A program made the translations under genes and the position numbers. Under the pieces are notes generated by a model. That model did no database searches. It saw only the letters and a program-made list of their open reading frames with translations, and was not told the DNA's origin. Shown here one piece after another: positions 30,746 to 33,015 of a stretch of DNA of 33,015 nt. Source of the DNA: Yinghuangia elevatio (lineage in GTDB: Bacteria; Actinomycetota; Actinomycetes; Streptomycetales; Streptomycetaceae); assembly GCF_040649515.1 (NCBI RefSeq), contig NZ_JBEZFP010000103.1:1-33015 (forward strand). Reading direction: 5' to 3'. Each line of letters begins with the position of its first letter. Position 1 is the stretch's first letter.

Positions 30746-30880
30746 GGCACGGTGTGATGATCGGATTAATCGTGATGCGAATTGCCCGAAATGCCGGGAA
30801 AACCGGCGAGTTCTGACATCGAACACGGGCGTTTTGCGGACGCGGCGGCGAAGCAGCGGCTCGTGGCGGGCGACGTTGGG

Positions 30881-30886
30881 TAACGT
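30881..30886 (+). promoter_or_regulatory. -10 element TAACGT of a leaderless promoter
   Basis: TAACGT ends six bases before the GTG start of the metallopeptidase gene, and no ribosome site is present. The same hexamer stands seven bases before adnB. Confidence 0.45.
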
Positions 30887-30892
30887 CTGGTT

Positions 30893-31666
30893 GTGGCCGC
30901 CGATCCCGGGGCCGGGCACTCCGCCGTGCCCGGAACTCCGCATGAGCACGCCGTCGAGGTCCGCCGAAGCGCTCGACGGCGCCGAACCGTGTCGGCCTAC
31001 CGCGACGGCGACCGTACCGTCGTCCTGCTGCCCGCCCGCATGTCCGCGGCGGAGGAGCAGCGGTGGGTCGGGATAATGCTCGACCGCCTGGCCGCCCAGG
31101 AGAAACGCCGGCGCCCCAGCGACGAGGCGCTCGCCCAACGGGCCCGTGAGTTGTCCGACCGCTACCTCGGCGGCCGTGCGGTGCCGCTGAGCGTGCGCTG
31201 GGTCGACAACCAGAACACCCGCTGGGGCTCGTGCACGCCGCTCGACGCGTCGATTCGGCTGTCCAGCCGCCTTCAGGGCATGCCGCCGTACGTCGTCGAC
31301 TACGTGCTGCTCCACGAACTGGCGCACCTCCTCGTCCCAGGGCACGGGCCGCGCTTTTGGACGCTGCTCGCGGCGTACCCACGCACCGAGCGGGCGCGCG
31401 GCTACCTCGAAGGCGTCGCCGCGTCCGGAGGTGCCGACCTCTCGGACGAAGACGACGACGTCGACGGCGTGGACGGCGACGGCCTGGGCGACGCGGACGA
31501 GACGGACGACGCCGGCGAAGGAATGGGCGACGAGTCCGCGGCGGAAACGCGCGGCGACGGCTCGCGTTCCGCGGAATCGGCCAGGCCCGGCGCGACCCGC
31601 AACAGCGCCGCCGAGTCGGGGCGACGCAACGGCACCACAGGCCGGACACCGCGCGGCGGCCGCTGA
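30893..31666 (+). CDS. DUF45/YgjP-type zinc metallopeptidase
   Basis: A 257-residue protein. The central domain carries RWGSC (about 103-107), typical of YgjP-like DUF45 peptidases, and the zinc site HELAHLLVPGHGPRFW (His141, Glu142, His145, His151). The SprT/WLM-like clan containing this family includes DNA-protein crosslink proteases, but the substrate here is unknown. The C-terminal 85 residues are acidic (runs of Asp/Glu/Gly) and then Arg/Ser-rich, very probably disordered. GTG 30893 is chosen because it fits a leaderless promoter and no ribosome site exists. It is divergent from the E1-like gene, as in related actinomycetes. Confidence 0.88.
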   Translation: MAADPGAGHSAVPGTPHEHAVEVRRSARRRRTVSAYRDGDRTVVLLPARMSAAEEQRWVGIMLDRLAAQEKRRRPSDEALAQRARELSDRYLGGRAVPLSVRWVDNQNTRWGSCTPLDASIRLSSRLQGMPPYVVDYVLLHELAHLLVPGHGPRFWTLLAAYPRTERARGYLEGVAASGGADLSDEDDDVDGVDGDGLGDADETDDAGEGMGDESAAETRGDGSRSAESARPGATRNSAAESGRRNGTTGRTPRGGR

Positions 31667-31742
31667 CAACGCGCGCCAACGGGTGCGATATGCGTCGTGC
31701 GACGCGTGACGTACTGACGTACGCGACCCGCCGCCCGACGGT

Positions 31743-31762
31743 TCCGGGCGGCCCCGCCCGGA
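31743..31762 (+). terminator. Hairpin downstream of the metallopeptidase gene
   Basis: TCCGGGCG-GCCC-CGCCCGGA, an 8-bp stem about 75 bases after the stop, without a T tract. A second small hairpin (CCGCGT/ACGCGG, 31947-31962) followed by TCTTCTCG lies further on. Otherwise 31667-32080 shows only the TGACGTAC tandem repeat at 31707-31722. Confidence 0.4.
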
Positions 31763-32083
31763 GGCACGCACCCGAATGGATGGTCACCCGGAACCCGCCC
31801 GGGCCGTCGACGCGTGCGCCTCGGACGGCCCGGCACGGCGCTGTCACCGTGAATCTGAGGCATAACCCTCGGATCCCGGCGAAGCCGCCGAGACCGTCGC
31901 GGTGACCGGGGCGTCCGTAATAACGTGAGGGCTTGCCCGCCGAGGGCCGCGTAATCACGCGGTCTTCTCGACACGGAACCGGGAGTGCCGTGTCCGCGTC
32001 GGGATCCAACGGGGGTCCGAGCGGGCCGTGAGGTTCCGGGTCTGCCGGACCCTCCTCCGGGACCGGCACAAGCCGGGATGTTG

Positions 32084-32089
32084 TAGCGT
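32084..32089 (+). promoter_or_regulatory. -10-like TAGCGT upstream of the TerD gene
   Basis: TAGCGT lies about 60 bases before the GTG start. The -35 region 17 bases upstream (GACCGG) is poor, so this is only a candidate. Confidence 0.25.
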
Positions 32090-32149
32090 GCCGTGCGCGG
32101 TGGGGGTCATGCCCGGGTGGGCCCCTTCTGACGGGAAGGGAGCCACGAG

Positions 32150-32971
32150 GTGGTCGAGTTCAGGAAGGGTCAGAAGGCCAAGCTGTCCGATCTGACCCCG
32201 GGAACCGATCTGTATGTCGGCCTGCGGCTTGACGCCCCGGGCCTGACGTTCGACATCAGTTGTTTCGGCCTGGACATGCAGGACCGGTTGTCCGACGACC
32301 GGTACTTCGTGTTCTTCAACCAGCCGAAGTCCCCCGAGGAGTCGATCCAGCTCCTCGGCGAGCAGGCCGGCGACCAGCAGTCGTTCCGGGTCACGCTGGA
32401 CCGGGTGCCGCCGCAGATCGGCAAGCTCGCGTTCACCGCGACCATCGACGGCCAGGGCCAGATGTCACAGGTCGCGTCCGGCTACATCCGTATCGCGGTG
32501 GGCGGCCAGGAGGTCGTCCGGTACGCGTTCTCGGGTGTGGAGTTCAGCACGGAACGCGCCGTGATGATCGCCGACATCTACCGCAAGGAGCCGAACGTCT
32601 GGCGCTTCGCGGCGGTCGGCCAGGGCTTCGACGGCGGTCTCAAGGCGCTGCTCGAGAACTTCGGCGGCGAGGCGGCCGAGGACGAGCCCGCGCAGCCGCA
32701 GGCCGCCCCCGCGTTCGCCGCCCCCGGGCAGCAGGCGCCGGCACCGTCGTTCGGCCCGCCGCCCGGCGCCGCGCCGCAGCAGGCACCCGCGCCGTCCTTC
32801 GGACCGCCGCAGGGCGCTCCGCAGCCGATGGCCGCGCAGGCCCCGCCCCCGCCGCAGCCCACCCTGCCGATGCAGCAGCCGCCGGGACAGTTCCCGGGCC
32901 AGATGCCGCCGGGTCAGATGCCTCCCGGTCAGATGCCCCCGGGGCAAATGCCGCCCGGTCAGAATCCGTAG
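32150..32971 (+). CDS. TerD-family protein with Pro/Gln-rich tail
   Basis: A 273-residue protein. Residues 1 to about 180 form a TerD/CABP-like domain (MVEFRKGQKAKLSDLTPGTD, DISCFGLD, DRYFVFFNQPKSP, RVTLDRVPPQI, FTATIDGQG, WRFAAVGQGFDGGL). Family members bind calcium and occur in tellurite and stress-response complexes. Residues 181-273 are a disordered Pro/Gln/Ala-rich tail with two APAPSFGPP copies and a terminal run of PPGQM pentapeptides. GTG 32150 has GGGAG seven bases upstream. The gene is complete, with TAG at 32969-32971. The last 44 bases of the window hold no gene start I can support. Confidence 0.88.
   Translation: MVEFRKGQKAKLSDLTPGTDLYVGLRLDAPGLTFDISCFGLDMQDRLSDDRYFVFFNQPKSPEESIQLLGEQAGDQQSFRVTLDRVPPQIGKLAFTATIDGQGQMSQVASGYIRIAVGGQEVVRYAFSGVEFSTERAVMIADIYRKEPNVWRFAAVGQGFDGGLKALLENFGGEAAEDEPAQPQAAPAFAAPGQQAPAPSFGPPPGAAPQQAPAPSFGPPQGAPQPMAAQAPPPPQPTLPMQQPPGQFPGQMPPGQMPPGQMPPGQMPPGQNP
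32880..32970 (+). repeat. 15-bp tandem repeats coding for PPGQM
   Basis: Five near-identical 15-bp units of the type CAGATGCCGCCGGGT at the 3' end of the TerD gene. Units differ at third codon positions, so the amino-acid repeat is kept while the DNA diverges. Confidence 0.75.
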
Positions 32972-33015
32972 TAGCGTAGTTCAAACCGGAGTACTTCATT
33001 AACGTAGGCGGCGAT

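Noticed and set aside
31955..32146. A 63-codon minus-strand frame in the gap before the TerD gene.
   Set aside because: No ribosome site, no recognisable sequence and a random composition.
1..33015. CRISPR arrays, insertion sequences, prophage or defence genes.
   Set aside because: No spaced identical repeats, transposase motifs, integrase or restriction genes were found; the repeats seen are short tandem units.

Overview
The window is about 33 kb of very GC-rich DNA with GTG starts, strong third-position G/C, long Ala/Pro/Asp-rich protein insertions, mycothiol-type redox genes and a WhiB-family regulator. This points to an actinomycete of the Streptomycetaceae type; I cannot name the species. 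No insertion sequence, prophage, CRISPR array, rRNA or tRNA was seen. The gene order closely matches a block I know from Mycobacterium (around Rv3195 to Rv3208A) and from Streptomyces coelicolor (around SCO5174 to SCO5195), so this is core chromosome rather than an accessory island.

Layout. (1) 0-6.4 kb: DUF3107 protein, TetR regulator and a small acidic protein on the minus strand, then a plus-strand alpha/beta hydrolase, a membrane-anchored DUF3152 metalloprotease-like protein and the sulfurtransferase MoeZ. (2) 6.5-8.9 kb, minus: a large membrane protein joining a degenerate kinase-like domain to a flippase-type (UPF0104/LPG-synthase TM) domain. (3) 9.0-19.4 kb, plus: an alkyltransferase-like protein and the two subunits of an AdnAB-type helicase-nuclease, with two paralogous lipoprotein genes lodged between adnA and adnB. 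(4) 19.5-23.6 kb: SpoIIE-type phosphatase, endonuclease/exonuclease/phosphatase family enzyme, NudC NAD(H) pyrophosphatase and mycoredoxin. (5) 23.7-27.6 kb, plus: UvrD2 helicase, then a long leader and wblC (whiB7), with a small basic protein behind it. (6) 27.9-33 kb: an ABC1-family kinase and an E1-like protein (minus), then a DUF45-type metallopeptidase and a TerD-family protein.

Functionally the block combines DNA-break processing (AdnAB, UvrD2, alkyltransferase-like protein), thiol and nicotinamide redox upkeep (mycoredoxin, NudC, MoeZ) and antibiotic-stress control (WblC and the neighbouring ABC1 protein).

The most interesting structure is the roughly 700-nt wblC leader. It has an AT-rich-box promoter buried in the end of uvrD2, a translated-looking 131-codon ORF, and two mutually exclusive RNA helices. 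An 11-bp antiterminator (26716-26726 with 26755-26765) overlaps a strong terminator hairpin (26761-26797), and its left arm lies under the last codons of the leader ORF. This is a complete ribosome-controlled attenuator readable from sequence. Other points of interest are perfect DnaA boxes in two divergent promoter regions, a DNA-damage-type (PafBC-like) leaderless promoter at adnB, a pseudokinase-flippase fusion, and an E1-like protein that lacks key E1 residues.
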